DNA of 64,000 bases, taken from contig NZ_JAATEN010000005.1 of assembly GCF_012034935.1 (NCBI RefSeq), positions 186,001-250,000 of the forward strand, read 5' to 3'. The translations under genes and the position numbers were made by a program. Positions 49,789 through 59,451 of this stretch are shown in pieces (the stretch's first letter is position 1; every line of letters starts with the position of its first letter). This stretch comes from Streptomyces zingiberis. GTDB lineage: Bacteria > Actinomycetota > Actinomycetes > Streptomycetales > Streptomycetaceae. Below the pieces are notes generated by a model. That model was not told the DNA's origin. It did no database searches and was given only the letters and a program-made list of their open reading frames with translations.

Positions 49789-49998
49789 ATGACAATCAAC
49801 TGGCGGAAGTCGTCCTTCTCCGGGGGTGGCGAAGAGGCCGAGTGCATAGAACTCGGCACTTCTCAGGCCGGATTCCACATACGCGAGAGCGACGCCCCCG
49901 GGACCGTCCTCTCCCCCGCCCCCGCCGCGCTCGGCGCGCTGCTGCGGGCCGTCAAGGCGGGCGAGTTCGACCCGGCGGCCAGGGCCGCCCACGACTGA
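49789..49998 (+). CDS. DUF397 protein
   Basis: 69 residues. INWRKSSFSGGGEEAECIELG is the DUF397 signature, and the later ESDAPGTVLSPAPAALGALLRAVKAGEFD ends the domain. These small proteins pair with XRE-DUF5753 regulators in Streptomyces, sometimes as antitoxin-like or anti-regulator partners. Here the partner is truncated, leaving an orphan. GAGGGG lies just before the ATG at 49789. Followed by a strong terminator. Confidence 0.9.
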   Translation: MTINWRKSSFSGGGEEAECIELGTSQAGFHIRESDAPGTVLSPAPAALGALLRAVKAGEFDPAARAAHD

Positions 49999-50098
49999 TC
50001 CGGTCCGGTCCGGCCGCTGCCCGGCGCGCCAGGGTCCGGCCGGCACCCCGGAGAAGCTCGGCCTCCGCCCCTCCGCCCCTCCGCCCCTCCGGCAGCAC

Positions 50099-50137
50099 GA
50101 TCCCCGCGACACCTGACATCAGGGTGTCGCGGGGATC
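50099..50137. terminator. Terminator between DUF397 and gntP
   Basis: GATCCCCGCGACACC (50099-50113) pairs with its exact complement at 50123-50137 around a 9-nt loop. It lies between convergent genes and should stop both. Confidence 0.88.
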
Positions 50138-50185
50138 GCCGGAACCCGCCCGCCGGCAGAGGCCCCTCTCAGCGGCGCGCGACCG

Positions 50186-51775
50186 TCAGGCGATCAGCCA
50201 GAGCCCCGAGGCGAGCACGAAGGCCGACAGGCCCAGCGTGGTCTCCATGACGGTCCACGTCTTCAGGGTGGTCTTCTCGTCCATCCCGAAGAAGCGGCTG
50301 ACCAGCCAGAAGCCCGAGTCGTTGACGTGCGACAGGACGGTCGCGCCGGCCGCGATGGCGATGACCAGCAGGGAGATCTGGAAGTCGCCCAGCCCCGCGT
50401 CGGCCACCGAGCCGGCGATGAGACCGGCGGTGGTGGTGAGGGCGACCGTGGCCGATCCCTGAGCGACCCGCAGCAGGGTCGCGATGACGAACGCCTGGAC
50501 GATCAGCGAGATGCCGAGGTCCGCGAGCGAGCCGCTGAGGGCGTCGCCGATGCCGCTCAGCCGCAGGACGCCGCCGAACATGCCACCCGCACCCGTGATC
50601 AGGATGATGGAGCAGATCGGGCCCAGCGCGTCGTCCAGGACCTTGGTGACGTCCCGCATCCCGCCCCGGGTCCGGCCCAGGACGACGATGGCGACCAGGA
50701 CGGTGATCAGCAGGGCGACCGGCGTGTTGCCGAGCAGGCTCAGGAACGAGGCCCAGCCCGCGCCCTCCTCGATGGTCCCGGCGGTGGTGAGGGTGGCGAT
50801 GACGGTGTTGAAGGAGATCAGCACCAGCGGGACGAGCAGCAGGAGCAGCACGGTGGAGAAGGCCGGCGGGCGCCCGGCCAGCGCGGCCTCGGGGGTGCCG
50901 GCCGGGGTGGTGACCGTGGTGGTGGCGGCCGTGGCGCCGGTGGGCGCGGGCGCCGCGCCACCACCGGGGGCGCCGGGGGTGCCGTCGCCCTTGCCGGGGG
51001 TCCCGGCGCCGTTCCCGTCGCCCTTGCCGGAGACGGCGGAGGCGGAGGAGGCGTCCGAGGCGGCGGAGGCGTCCTGGGAGCCGGCGGGAGCGCCACCGGT
51101 GTTCATCGGGCCGAACAGCACCTGCGGCACGTCGACGACGAACTTGGCGCCGAGGTAGCGGGAGACCAGGTAGGCGCCGACGTACCAGGAGATGACGGCC
51201 ACGGGGGCGCCGATGAGGAGGGTGGTGCCGACGCTGCCGCCGAGCACGTCGGCAGCGGCCACCGGGCCCGGGTGGGGCGGGACGATGCCGTGCATCGCCG
51301 CGAAGGCACCGGCCGCGGGCAGCCCGTAGAACAGCAGCGAACCGCCGAAGCGGCGGGCCACGGTCATGATGATCGGCAGGAAGACGACCAGACCGGCGTC
51401 GAAGAAGATCGGGAAGCCGAACAGCAGCGCGGCCACACCGAGCGCGAGCGGGGCCCGCTTCTCACCGAAACGGTTGATCAAGGTGTCGGCCAGGACCTGC
51501 GCCCCGCCCGTCACCTCCATCAGCCGTCCCAGCATCACGCCGAAGGCCACCAGCAGCGCCACGGAGCCGAGGGTGCTGGAGAAACCGAACATCAAGGCCG
51601 CGGGGATGTCCGCGACCGGGAAGCCGGCGGCCAGCGCCGTCAACAGGCTGACCAGGACGAGGGCCACGAAGGCGTGCAGCTTCACCTTCATGATCAGGAA
51701 CAGCAGCAGGCCGACGGCACCCGCTGCTATGAGCAGCAGCGTGGCCGTGCCGTAGGCCGGGTCAATGGCTTCCAT
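50186..51775 (-). CDS. Gluconate:H+ symporter, GntP family
   Basis: 529 residues with about 13 membrane segments. Signature HGIVPPHPGPVAAADVLG and AQGSATVALTTTAGL are present, with GFPIFFDAGLVVFLP. A hydrophilic insert of about 75 residues (Ala/Ser/Gly repeats with GKGDG) lies in the central cytosolic loop, longer than the usual 450-residue GntP. GGAG lies 9 nt before ATG 51775. It overlaps the gluconokinase gene by 14 bp, one operon. Confidence 0.93.
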   Translation of the reverse strand: MEAIDPAYGTATLLLIAAGAVGLLLFLIMKVKLHAFVALVLVSLLTALAAGFPVADIPAALMFGFSSTLGSVALLVAFGVMLGRLMEVTGGAQVLADTLINRFGEKRAPLALGVAALLFGFPIFFDAGLVVFLPIIMTVARRFGGSLLFYGLPAAGAFAAMHGIVPPHPGPVAAADVLGGSVGTTLLIGAPVAVISWYVGAYLVSRYLGAKFVVDVPQVLFGPMNTGGAPAGSQDASAASDASSASAVSGKGDGNGAGTPGKGDGTPGAPGGGAAPAPTGATAATTTVTTPAGTPEAALAGRPPAFSTVLLLLLVPLVLISFNTVIATLTTAGTIEEGAGWASFLSLLGNTPVALLITVLVAIVVLGRTRGGMRDVTKVLDDALGPICSIILITGAGGMFGGVLRLSGIGDALSGSLADLGISLIVQAFVIATLLRVAQGSATVALTTTAGLIAGSVADAGLGDFQISLLVIAIAAGATVLSHVNDSGFWLVSRFFGMDEKTTLKTWTVMETTLGLSAFVLASGLWLIA

Positions 51776-52355
51776 CAGAACGCTCCATCGGGTTCTCCGG
51801 GCTGAGGTGCGGGGTGGTGTGCGGGGTGAGAGCAGAAGCGGATTCGGGGAGGGGACCGGCGAGGGCCGTGACCGCGCGGTCCGCGATCTCCTCGGGCCCG
51901 GACGTGACGGAGATCGTCACGCCCCGCTCGTCCGCTTCGAGGGGCTGGAGCGTGGCGAACTGGGAGTCCAGCAGCGCCTCGGGCATGAAGTGCCCCGTCC
52001 GCCCCGCCATCCGGCCGGCGATCAGCTCGCGGTCACCGGACAGGTGGAGGAAGAAGAGGCCGGGCGCGGCGGACCGGAGCCGGTCGCGGTACGCCCGTTT
52101 CAGCGCGGAGCAGCTGACCACGCCCCCCTCGGCGGTGTGGCCGTGGGCCCAGGCGCCGATGGCGTCGAGCCAGGGCTCCCGGTCACGGTCGTCGAGCGGG
52201 GTGCCCGCGCTCATCTTCGCGATGTTGGCCGGCGGGTGGAAGTCGTCCGCCTCGGCGTACGGGACGCCGAGCCGGTCCGCCAGGAGCGTGCCGACCGTCG
52301 TCTTGCCGGTCCCGGCGACTCCCATGACGACCACGACATGGGGGGTGGGCATCAT
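51762..52355 (-). CDS. gntK: Gluconokinase
   Basis: 197 residues. Phosphorylates gluconate to 6-phosphogluconate. Walker A GVAGTGKTTV near residue 12, EADDFHPPANIAKMSAGTPLDDRDREPWL (substrate loop) and SCSALKRAYRDRLR are all conserved. A short extra C-terminus of 25 residues arises where the gene overlaps gntP. Two ATG codons (52355 and 52352) are tandem, with GAGG just upstream. Confidence 0.95.
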   Translation of the reverse strand: MMPTPHVVVVMGVAGTGKTTVGTLLADRLGVPYAEADDFHPPANIAKMSAGTPLDDRDREPWLDAIGAWAHGHTAEGGVVSCSALKRAYRDRLRSAAPGLFFLHLSGDRELIAGRMAGRTGHFMPEALLDSQFATLQPLEADERGVTISVTSGPEEIADRAVTALAGPLPESASALTPHTTPHLSPENPMERSDGSH

Positions 52356-52459
52356 CACCTCGCTGTCTGGGCGGTCTGCGTCGGGTGACGCCGCCCGGCG
52401 TCGGTGCCGGGCTTCGCCGTCGGGATCCCCGACGCCGCCGCAGCACACTACAACCCATA

Positions 52460-52474
52460 TGTACGACGTATTCA
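52460..52474. promoter_or_regulatory. Candidate GntR operator TACGACGTA
   Basis: TACGACGTA (52462-52470) is an odd palindrome in the divergent gntK-gntR region, lying in a notably AT-rich patch (52452-52505). On the minus strand TTGAAT and TAGTGT flank it with a 19-bp spacer, so it would lie within the gntK promoter. FadR-type regulators often use such GTAC-like dyads. Confidence 0.5.
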
Positions 52475-52576
52475 AGAGTCCGTAATGCAATAGTCACACT
52501 TAAATGCTCACCGACCCCGACGCGTACGCTGACATCCACGCGGTGGAGCGATCCGGACACGGGGAGACGCAGAGGC

Positions 52577-53317
52577 ATGACAGGCCAGCAGCCAGGCGGC
52601 GAGGCGGGGCGGGACCGGCGCGACCGGGACCGGGGGCTGCACGGACGGCTGCTGGCCTCGCTCGGCCCGGCGATCGCGTCGGGCGAGTACCCGCCGGGGA
52701 CGGTGCTCCGCACGGACGAGCTGGAACGCCGGTTCGACGTGTCCCGGACGGTCGTCCGGGAGGCCGTGCGGGTCCTGGAGTCGATGCGGCTGGTGGAGTC
52801 ACGGCGCCGGGTCGGCGTGACCGTGCGGCCCGTCGAGGAGTGGAACGTCTTCGACCCGCAGGTCATCGGCTGGCGGCTGGCCGGGCCCGACCAGGCGCGT
52901 CAGCTCCGCTCGCTGACCGGGCTGCGCTCGGCCGTGGAGCCCGCCGCCGCGGGGCTCGCGGCGCGGCACGCGACGGCCGAGCAGTGCGCGGAGCTGACGG
53001 GGCACGCCCTGGGCATGGTCGCCACCTCCCGCGGCGGGCAGCTGGAGGCGTACCTCGTGCACGACGTGGCGTTCCACCGGGTGGTCCTGCGCGCCTCGGG
53101 CAACGAGATGTTCGCCAAGCTGGGCGACGTCGTGGCCGCCGTGCTGACGGGGCGCACCCGGCACCACGTGATGTTCACCGACCCCGACCCGGCCGCGGTC
53201 ACCCTCCACGTCCAGGTCGCCGAGGCGGTACGGGCCCGGGACGAGAAGCGGGCGGAGGAACTGACCCGGGAGATCACCATCGGGGCGCTGGCCGAACTGG
53301 ACGTCCTGGCGCCGTAG
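52577..53317 (+). CDS. gntR: GntR/FadR-family regulator of gluconate use
   Basis: 246 residues. N-terminal winged helix (GLHGRLLASLGPAIASGEYPPGTVLRTDELERRFDVSRTVVREAVRVLESMRLV), then an FCD all-helical ligand domain with AFHRVVLRASGN histidine and later HVQVAEAVRARDEKRAEEL. Divergent from gntK-gntP, so repression relieved by gluconate or 6-phosphogluconate is likely. ATG 52577 has AGAGG upstream; longer frames above it read into the promoter. Confidence 0.9.
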   Translation: MTGQQPGGEAGRDRRDRDRGLHGRLLASLGPAIASGEYPPGTVLRTDELERRFDVSRTVVREAVRVLESMRLVESRRRVGVTVRPVEEWNVFDPQVIGWRLAGPDQARQLRSLTGLRSAVEPAAAGLAARHATAEQCAELTGHALGMVATSRGGQLEAYLVHDVAFHRVVLRASGNEMFAKLGDVVAAVLTGRTRHHVMFTDPDPAAVTLHVQVAEAVRARDEKRAEELTREITIGALAELDVLAP

Positions 53318-53422
53318 CCCGGTGGCGTCCTGCGGCACCCCGCGGAGCGCGCCCGGGGCCGGGAGAAGGAGCCCGGACGCGTCGGGAGAGGGACCGGTTC
53401 ACCAGGCCTTCTCCCGCCGGAT

Positions 53423-54154
53423 TCAGCCCGCGCCGCTCAGCGAGAGCTTCACCGCGAAGCCGAGGAAAAGCGCGCCCGCCGCCGAGGTGAGACCGGCCGA
53501 GAGACGGCGGCGGCTGCGGAATCGTTCCGCGAGCCGGCTGCCACCGAAGATCAGCGCGGTCAGATAGGCGCAGCTGAAGAGCAGGCACAGCGACCCGAGC
53601 AGCAGGAACGACAACGCGGGGTGGGCGTAGGCGGGATCGACGAACTGCACGAAGAAGGAGACGAAGAAGAGGATCGCCTTCGGGTTGAGCAGGCTGATCG
53701 CCAGGGCGCGCCGGAACGGCCGTTCGGCGGCCGGGCCCGTTCCGGCGGCAGCCGCCGGCCCCGGGTCTCCTCCGGCGGGCCCCGGTCCGGGCGCCGCCGC
53801 GGTGGCGATCCCGGCCGCCGCCGTGGCGGCGGCCACGTCCCCCGACCGGCGCCTGCGCCACATCGCCGCGGCGGCGCGCAGCATCCCGACGGCGAGCCAG
53901 GTCAGATAGCCCGCCGCCGCGTACTTCACGACGGCGTAGAGCACCGCGTTGGCCTGGAGCAGCGAGGCGACACCCGCCGCCGAGAGCAGCATCAGCACCG
54001 CGTCCCCGACGAAGACCCCGCAGGCCGCCGCATAGCCACGGCGCACCCCGCGGCGGGCGGCCACGGAGAGGACGTAGAGCGAGTTGGGGCCCGGAAGCAG
54101 GATGATCAGGGCGAGCCCCACCAGATACGTCGGAAGGTCGGTAACTCCCAGCAT
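53423..54154 (-). CDS. LysE/RhtB-family amino acid exporter
   Basis: 243 residues. DLPTYLVGLALIILLPGPNSLYVLSVAARRGVRRGYAAACGVFVGDAVLML contains the family GPN motif and first segments; ISLLNPKAILFFVSFFVQFVDP is the second conserved block. Between them is an Ala/Gly loop of about 45 residues longer than usual. LeuE-like. ATG 54154 chosen (GAAACT six nt upstream). Convergent with gntR. Confidence 0.9.
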   Translation of the reverse strand: MLGVTDLPTYLVGLALIILLPGPNSLYVLSVAARRGVRRGYAAACGVFVGDAVLMLLSAAGVASLLQANAVLYAVVKYAAAGYLTWLAVGMLRAAAAMWRRRRSGDVAAATAAAGIATAAAPGPGPAGGDPGPAAAAGTGPAAERPFRRALAISLLNPKAILFFVSFFVQFVDPAYAHPALSFLLLGSLCLLFSCAYLTALIFGGSRLAERFRSRRRLSAGLTSAAGALFLGFAVKLSLSGAG

Positions 54155-54310
54155 GGGCGGAGTTTCGCACACGGGAGCGAACACCGGCCACCAGGGATTC
54201 CGGCAGCCACCGCCCGCCCGGTGAGGACGGCCACGGCGAACCGGCGAACCGGCGCCCCTGCGGCACGGAGCGGCCCGCGGGCGCCGGCCGGGAGCCTTGC
54301 CCCGTCCGCC

Positions 54311-55909
<1,599 letters not shown>

Positions 55910-56251
55910 GGTGCCTTGCCTCCTGTAGAGCGGTGGGGGGCCGCCGCCCGGTACTCACCGGTCAATGGTTGGGTCCGCCACGGACTGTAGCGGCGGGGCC
56001 CGCACGCCGTGGAGGTCCGCCCGCTGGGACGTTGCTCACAGGCGGCCGGACGCGGCGGACGGGGCCGAGGGTGCCAGGGGGGCGGGGCCGGGAACGCCGG
56101 GAAACGGTCGTGGAGAGGGCGCGGGCGGGGCCGGGGGAACGTGCCCCGCCCGCGCCGTTGCGCGGAGCCTCAGGTACGGGGGGAACCCGGGCTCACGCGC
56201 CGCCGATGACCAGTCGGCTCACTACGTACAGCGCCGCCTTCCCGAAAAACG
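55910..56251 (-). other. 342-bp gap with a terminator
   Basis: Holds the mutase ribosome site and the hairpin 56118-56156. Nothing else recognised. Confidence 0.55.
56118..56156. terminator. Terminator downstream of the first sigma pair
   Basis: GGCGCGGGCGGGGC (56118-56131) pairs with 56143-56156, a 14-bp perfect GC stem with an 11-nt loop, about 100 nt past the stop of the repeat-tail membrane protein. Confidence 0.8.
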
Positions 56252-57904
56252 TCACACGCCCCGGCCGGCCGTCGCGGCCGCCGCGTCACGCTCCGGGGCC
56301 CCAGGGTCCTGGGCGTCACGATCGGCCCGGCGGTCCTGGTCGCCGCGGTGCTGGTCGCCGTTGTCCTGGGCCCCGTCGTCCTGGGTCCCGTCGTCCTGGG
56401 TCCCGTCGTCCTGGGTCCCGTCGTCCTGGGTCCCGTCGTCCCGGGTCCCGTCGTCCTGGGTGTCACGGCCGGCCCCGCGGTTCCGTTCCTCGCGGTTCGG
56501 GCCGCCACGCTCGGGGGCGCCGCCACGGCCGCCGGCGCGCCGCCCGCTGGAGCCGGCCGCACCTCGGCCGTCGTTGCGGCTGACGTAGGGCTGCCCGTCC
56601 TCGCCACCGGACCCGGTACCCGAGTCCGGCCCGGAACTCGCCCCGGGACTCACCCCGGACGGCGGGCCGGAGCCCGGGCCCTGGCCGTGCCCCGGCGCGT
56701 CGTCGTACCCGGCGCGGGGACTGTGCCCGCCCTCGGAACCGCTCCGGCCGGGGCGGCCGCCCTCCTCGCCCCGGTCCTCCTCGTGGCCGCGCTTCCCCTG
56801 GTCCCGGCCGTTGGGCTTGGTCCCCAGCAGCAGGGCGCAGTGGGCGCGGACCGCCTCCGCGCCGCCGACCGCGGCCTCCAGCCGCTGCCGGGTCCGCCGG
56901 TCGAGCGCGTCCGCCGTGTACTGACGGCAGAGGGTGACGGCGGCCTGCCGGCCGGAGAAGGTGGAGAAGCCGGGCGCGGTGGCGCTCCCCTCGCTCTGGT
57001 GGGAGCCGGTGCCCCGGTCCCCGGACCGCCGGGTGGACTCCGCCTCCTCGGCGCCGCCGTAGTCCTGGCTGTTCGTGCCGTGGCCGGGGCCGGGGGACGC
57101 GCTCGCCGCGCCCGTCCCGGGCGGGGGAGACGGGTCACCGCCGGCGGGCAGGCTCGTCGCCGGGCGCGGCGGAGCGGTGGTGTGATCGGACGGTACGGAC
57201 AGGGCCCCGACTCCGGCCGCCACCGCGACACCGCCGAGCGCGCAGGCCGCCACCGCGACGGCGACACCGGCGCGGACCGGGCGGCCCAGAGCCGTGCCGC
57301 GGCCGAGGGCGAAGCGCCGTCGCCCGATCCGCCGTCCACCGCTCCCGCCGCTCCCACCACTTCCGCCACGCCCCGCGGCGGTCACGGTGACGACCGCTGT
57401 CCCGCCGGTGGCCCCGATCCCGGTGCCGGGGCCGGTGCCGATCCCGGTGCCGGTGCCGGTGTCAGGTCCGGAGCCGGGGGCGCTGCCGGCCTCGTACGAG
57501 GTGCGGGTGTCCGCCGGGGCGGCGGCGGGGCCGGTGGTGGGGGCGGCGGCTGCCGTCGTGGCGCGGTCGCGGGCCGCCTGCGCGAGGCGGCGGAACGGAC
57601 GCCGCCGGCAGGGGGTGCGGGAGGGCCCCGAGGTTTCGGCGGACGCCTCGCGGAAGGCGGCCAGCACGACCGCTTCGCCGAGCAGTTCACCGCCGTGGTC
57701 CGTACGGGCCGGCAGCCGGGCCGGGTCGGCGACGGAGCGCAGGGCGGCCGAGAGTTTCCGGGCCCGCTCCTCGCGCCGCCCGTCCCCGGGGGACCCGAAG
57801 GCACCGGGAACTCCCCCGCCGCCGCCCGACAGGACGAGGGGCTCACCGCGCAGCAGCCGCTCCGCCGTGTCCTCGTCGAGCCAGTCGTCGCGGTCGTCGG
57901 ACAT
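56252..57904 (-). CDS. Single-pass membrane protein with TQDDG repeat tail, partner of an ECF sigma factor
   Basis: 550 residues. Cytosolic N-terminus (DEDTAERLLRGE, then AVVLAAFREAS), long Ala/Thr/Gly linker, one membrane segment (AGVAVAVAACALGGVAVAAGVGAL), then an outer part. The outer part has one recognisable module, LCRQYTADALDRRTRQRLEAAVGGAEAV to HCALLLG with two cysteines, and a highly charged tail with six TQDDG-like pentapeptides from a 15-bp repeat. It has no HxxxCxxC anti-sigma motif. It is coupled to the sigma gene (TGATG), and its paralogue at 59452 is coupled to another. Likely an anti-sigma or sensor. Confidence 0.8.
   Translation of the reverse strand: MSDDRDDWLDEDTAERLLRGEPLVLSGGGGGVPGAFGSPGDGRREERARKLSAALRSVADPARLPARTDHGGELLGEAVVLAAFREASAETSGPSRTPCRRRPFRRLAQAARDRATTAAAAPTTGPAAAPADTRTSYEAGSAPGSGPDTGTGTGIGTGPGTGIGATGGTAVVTVTAAGRGGSGGSGGSGGRRIGRRRFALGRGTALGRPVRAGVAVAVAACALGGVAVAAGVGALSVPSDHTTAPPRPATSLPAGGDPSPPPGTGAASASPGPGHGTNSQDYGGAEEAESTRRSGDRGTGSHQSEGSATAPGFSTFSGRQAAVTLCRQYTADALDRRTRQRLEAAVGGAEAVRAHCALLLGTKPNGRDQGKRGHEEDRGEEGGRPGRSGSEGGHSPRAGYDDAPGHGQGPGSGPPSGVSPGASSGPDSGTGSGGEDGQPYVSRNDGRGAAGSSGRRAGGRGGAPERGGPNREERNRGAGRDTQDDGTRDDGTQDDGTQDDGTQDDGTQDDGAQDNGDQHRGDQDRRADRDAQDPGAPERDAAAATAGRGV
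56364..56465. repeat. 15-bp tandem repeat encoding TQDDG
   Basis: About seven copies of GTCCCGTCGTCCTGG with few changes. On the minus strand each encodes one TQDDG unit in the tail of the membrane protein. Copy number can change in frame. Confidence 0.88.
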
Positions 57905-58605
57905 CACATGTCCTTCTGCGTGCGCGCGTACGTTTCCGTCACACCGGCCGCCGCCGTCCTGCGGAAACCCCGCTGGGGCGGCACGCCGTCCACCCGCAGG
58001 CGCGGAAGGCCACCGTCCGCGGTGGACGGCCCCTCCCCCTCGATGGAGCCGGCGCCGCCTTCGTCGAGGAGTTCCGCGAGCCGCCGCAGCCCCCGGTGGG
58101 CGGCGGTGCGCACCGCGCCCGGCCGCTTGCCGAGGACCTGCGCCGCGCTGGTGGCGTCGAGCCCGACGACCACGCGCAACACCACGGCCTCGGCCTGATC
58201 CCGGGGGAGACGGGCGATGAGGCGGAGGGTCCGCCCGGTGCCGAGCGCCTCCAGCGCCTCCGAGGCGGTGTCGGCGTCGGCCGCCCGGTCCGCCAGTTCG
58301 GTGTCGTCACCGCCGACGGCCGGCCGGCGGCCACGCATCCGGATGTGGTCCAGCGCCCGGTTCCGCGCGATGCGGGCGGCCCAGGCGCGGAAGCGGTCCG
58401 CGTCACCGCTGAACCGGCTCAGGTCACGCGCTATCTGCAACCACGCCTCGGAGGCCACGTCCTCGGCGTCGCACTCCCCCACCAGCGTCCGGACATAGCC
58501 CAGCAGCCGCGGGTGCACCGTGCGGTACACCGAGCGGAAGGCGGTCTCGCTTCCGTCCTGAGCCGCGTGCACTGCGGCGGTCAGCTCCGCGTCGTCCCCC
58601 AGCAC
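57904..58605 (-). CDS. ECF-type RNA polymerase sigma factor (first of two)
   Basis: 233 residues. Region 2: ETAFRSVYRTVHPRLLGYVRTLVGECDAEDVASEAWLQIARDL and FRAWAARIARNRALDHIRMRGRRP; region 4: IARLPRDQAEAVVLRVVVGLDATSAAQVLGKRPGAVRTAAHRGLRRLAELL. The last 45 residues are an extra tail. It closely parallels the sigma factor at 60624, including the SEAWLxIARDL and VVGLD...VLGKRxGAVRTA segments. GTG 58605 start. Its stop abuts the membrane partner. Confidence 0.9.
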   Translation of the reverse strand: MLGDDAELTAAVHAAQDGSETAFRSVYRTVHPRLLGYVRTLVGECDAEDVASEAWLQIARDLSRFSGDADRFRAWAARIARNRALDHIRMRGRRPAVGGDDTELADRAADADTASEALEALGTGRTLRLIARLPRDQAEAVVLRVVVGLDATSAAQVLGKRPGAVRTAAHRGLRRLAELLDEGGAGSIEGEGPSTADGGLPRLRVDGVPPQRGFRRTAAAGVTETYARTQKDM

Positions 58606-59451
58606 GCCTTCATCCTGCCTGACTCATGTTCCGTACCCGTGGCACCGGAGCCCCGGCGCACGGCGTTCCCGTGAACTCCCCGGACCCGTCGCCGACGGCG
58701 GTCCGGCGCCCCCGGGCCGCAGGCCGCCGCGGAGGCTCCCCGGCGGGTGCCAGTGGCACGCTACGGCGGTTACCCGCCCAAGTCCACGGCCGCGGCCCAT
58801 GGGGGACGTCACGTCGAACCCCTGGCCGGACGGCCCGGCGACGGGGCACCGGCGGGCCGGCGCGGGGAGCGCGGCGGCCGGTGCGGCGCCGGGACGGAAG
58901 CCGGCGAAGCCGGTGGCGGGAGCGGGGTGCGGCCGGTGGGGGAAGCTCGGTGAAGCCGGTGGAACGGGCGCGGCGAAGCCGCCGGGAGGAGCCGGCGGAC
59001 GGGTGTGTTCCGGCCCTCGGCCCGGTGGCGGGGCGGGGCCGGGACGGGGCCGGGCGGGAGCGGTGTGACAGAAAACGCGCGGTCGGCGCTGAAGGGAGTA
59101 CGGGCCCGGAAGGGCCCGCCAGAGCGACGGCCGGGGTCTCTCCTGTGGGGGGTGGCGACCCCGGCCGTCCCCTGGGGCCACCGATCCTGACCTGGGCCTC
59201 AGCCCCGGCGCACCGCGGCACACCCCGGGCCGGCCCGCACCCGGCCCCTCGCCCGGCCCCTCCGCGGCCCGGGCCGCCACCCGCCCCGAGGCCCGGCCCG
59301 GAGCGGCACCGACCGGCCGCGAACCGGCCACGCCCCCCGGCCGCGAACCGACTCCCCAGACGTCCACGATCGGACGAAGGTCTCGGCGTACCGGTTGCTG
59401 ACGGTGACCGCACACGGCGTCGATCAGCGCCTTCGGGCCGGTGACCGCTCG
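58606..59451 (-). other. 846-bp gap with a terminator
   Basis: Between the two sigma operons. It carries the hairpin 59126-59169 and GCGAAGCCGG-type repeats around 58900-58985. I found no frame with convincing protein features despite long open frames on both strands. Confidence 0.5.
59126..59169. terminator. Terminator between the two sigma pairs
   Basis: GACGGCCGGGGTC (59126-59138) pairs with 59157-59169, 13 bp without mismatch, loop of 18 nt. It lies 283 nt after the stop of the NNANSGG-tail protein and insulates the first sigma operon. Confidence 0.72.

Noticed and set aside
58624..59415. Possible gene in the gap between sigma operons
   Set aside because: Open frames on both strands have only Gly/Pro/Arg-rich translations, no start signals and no recognisable motif.
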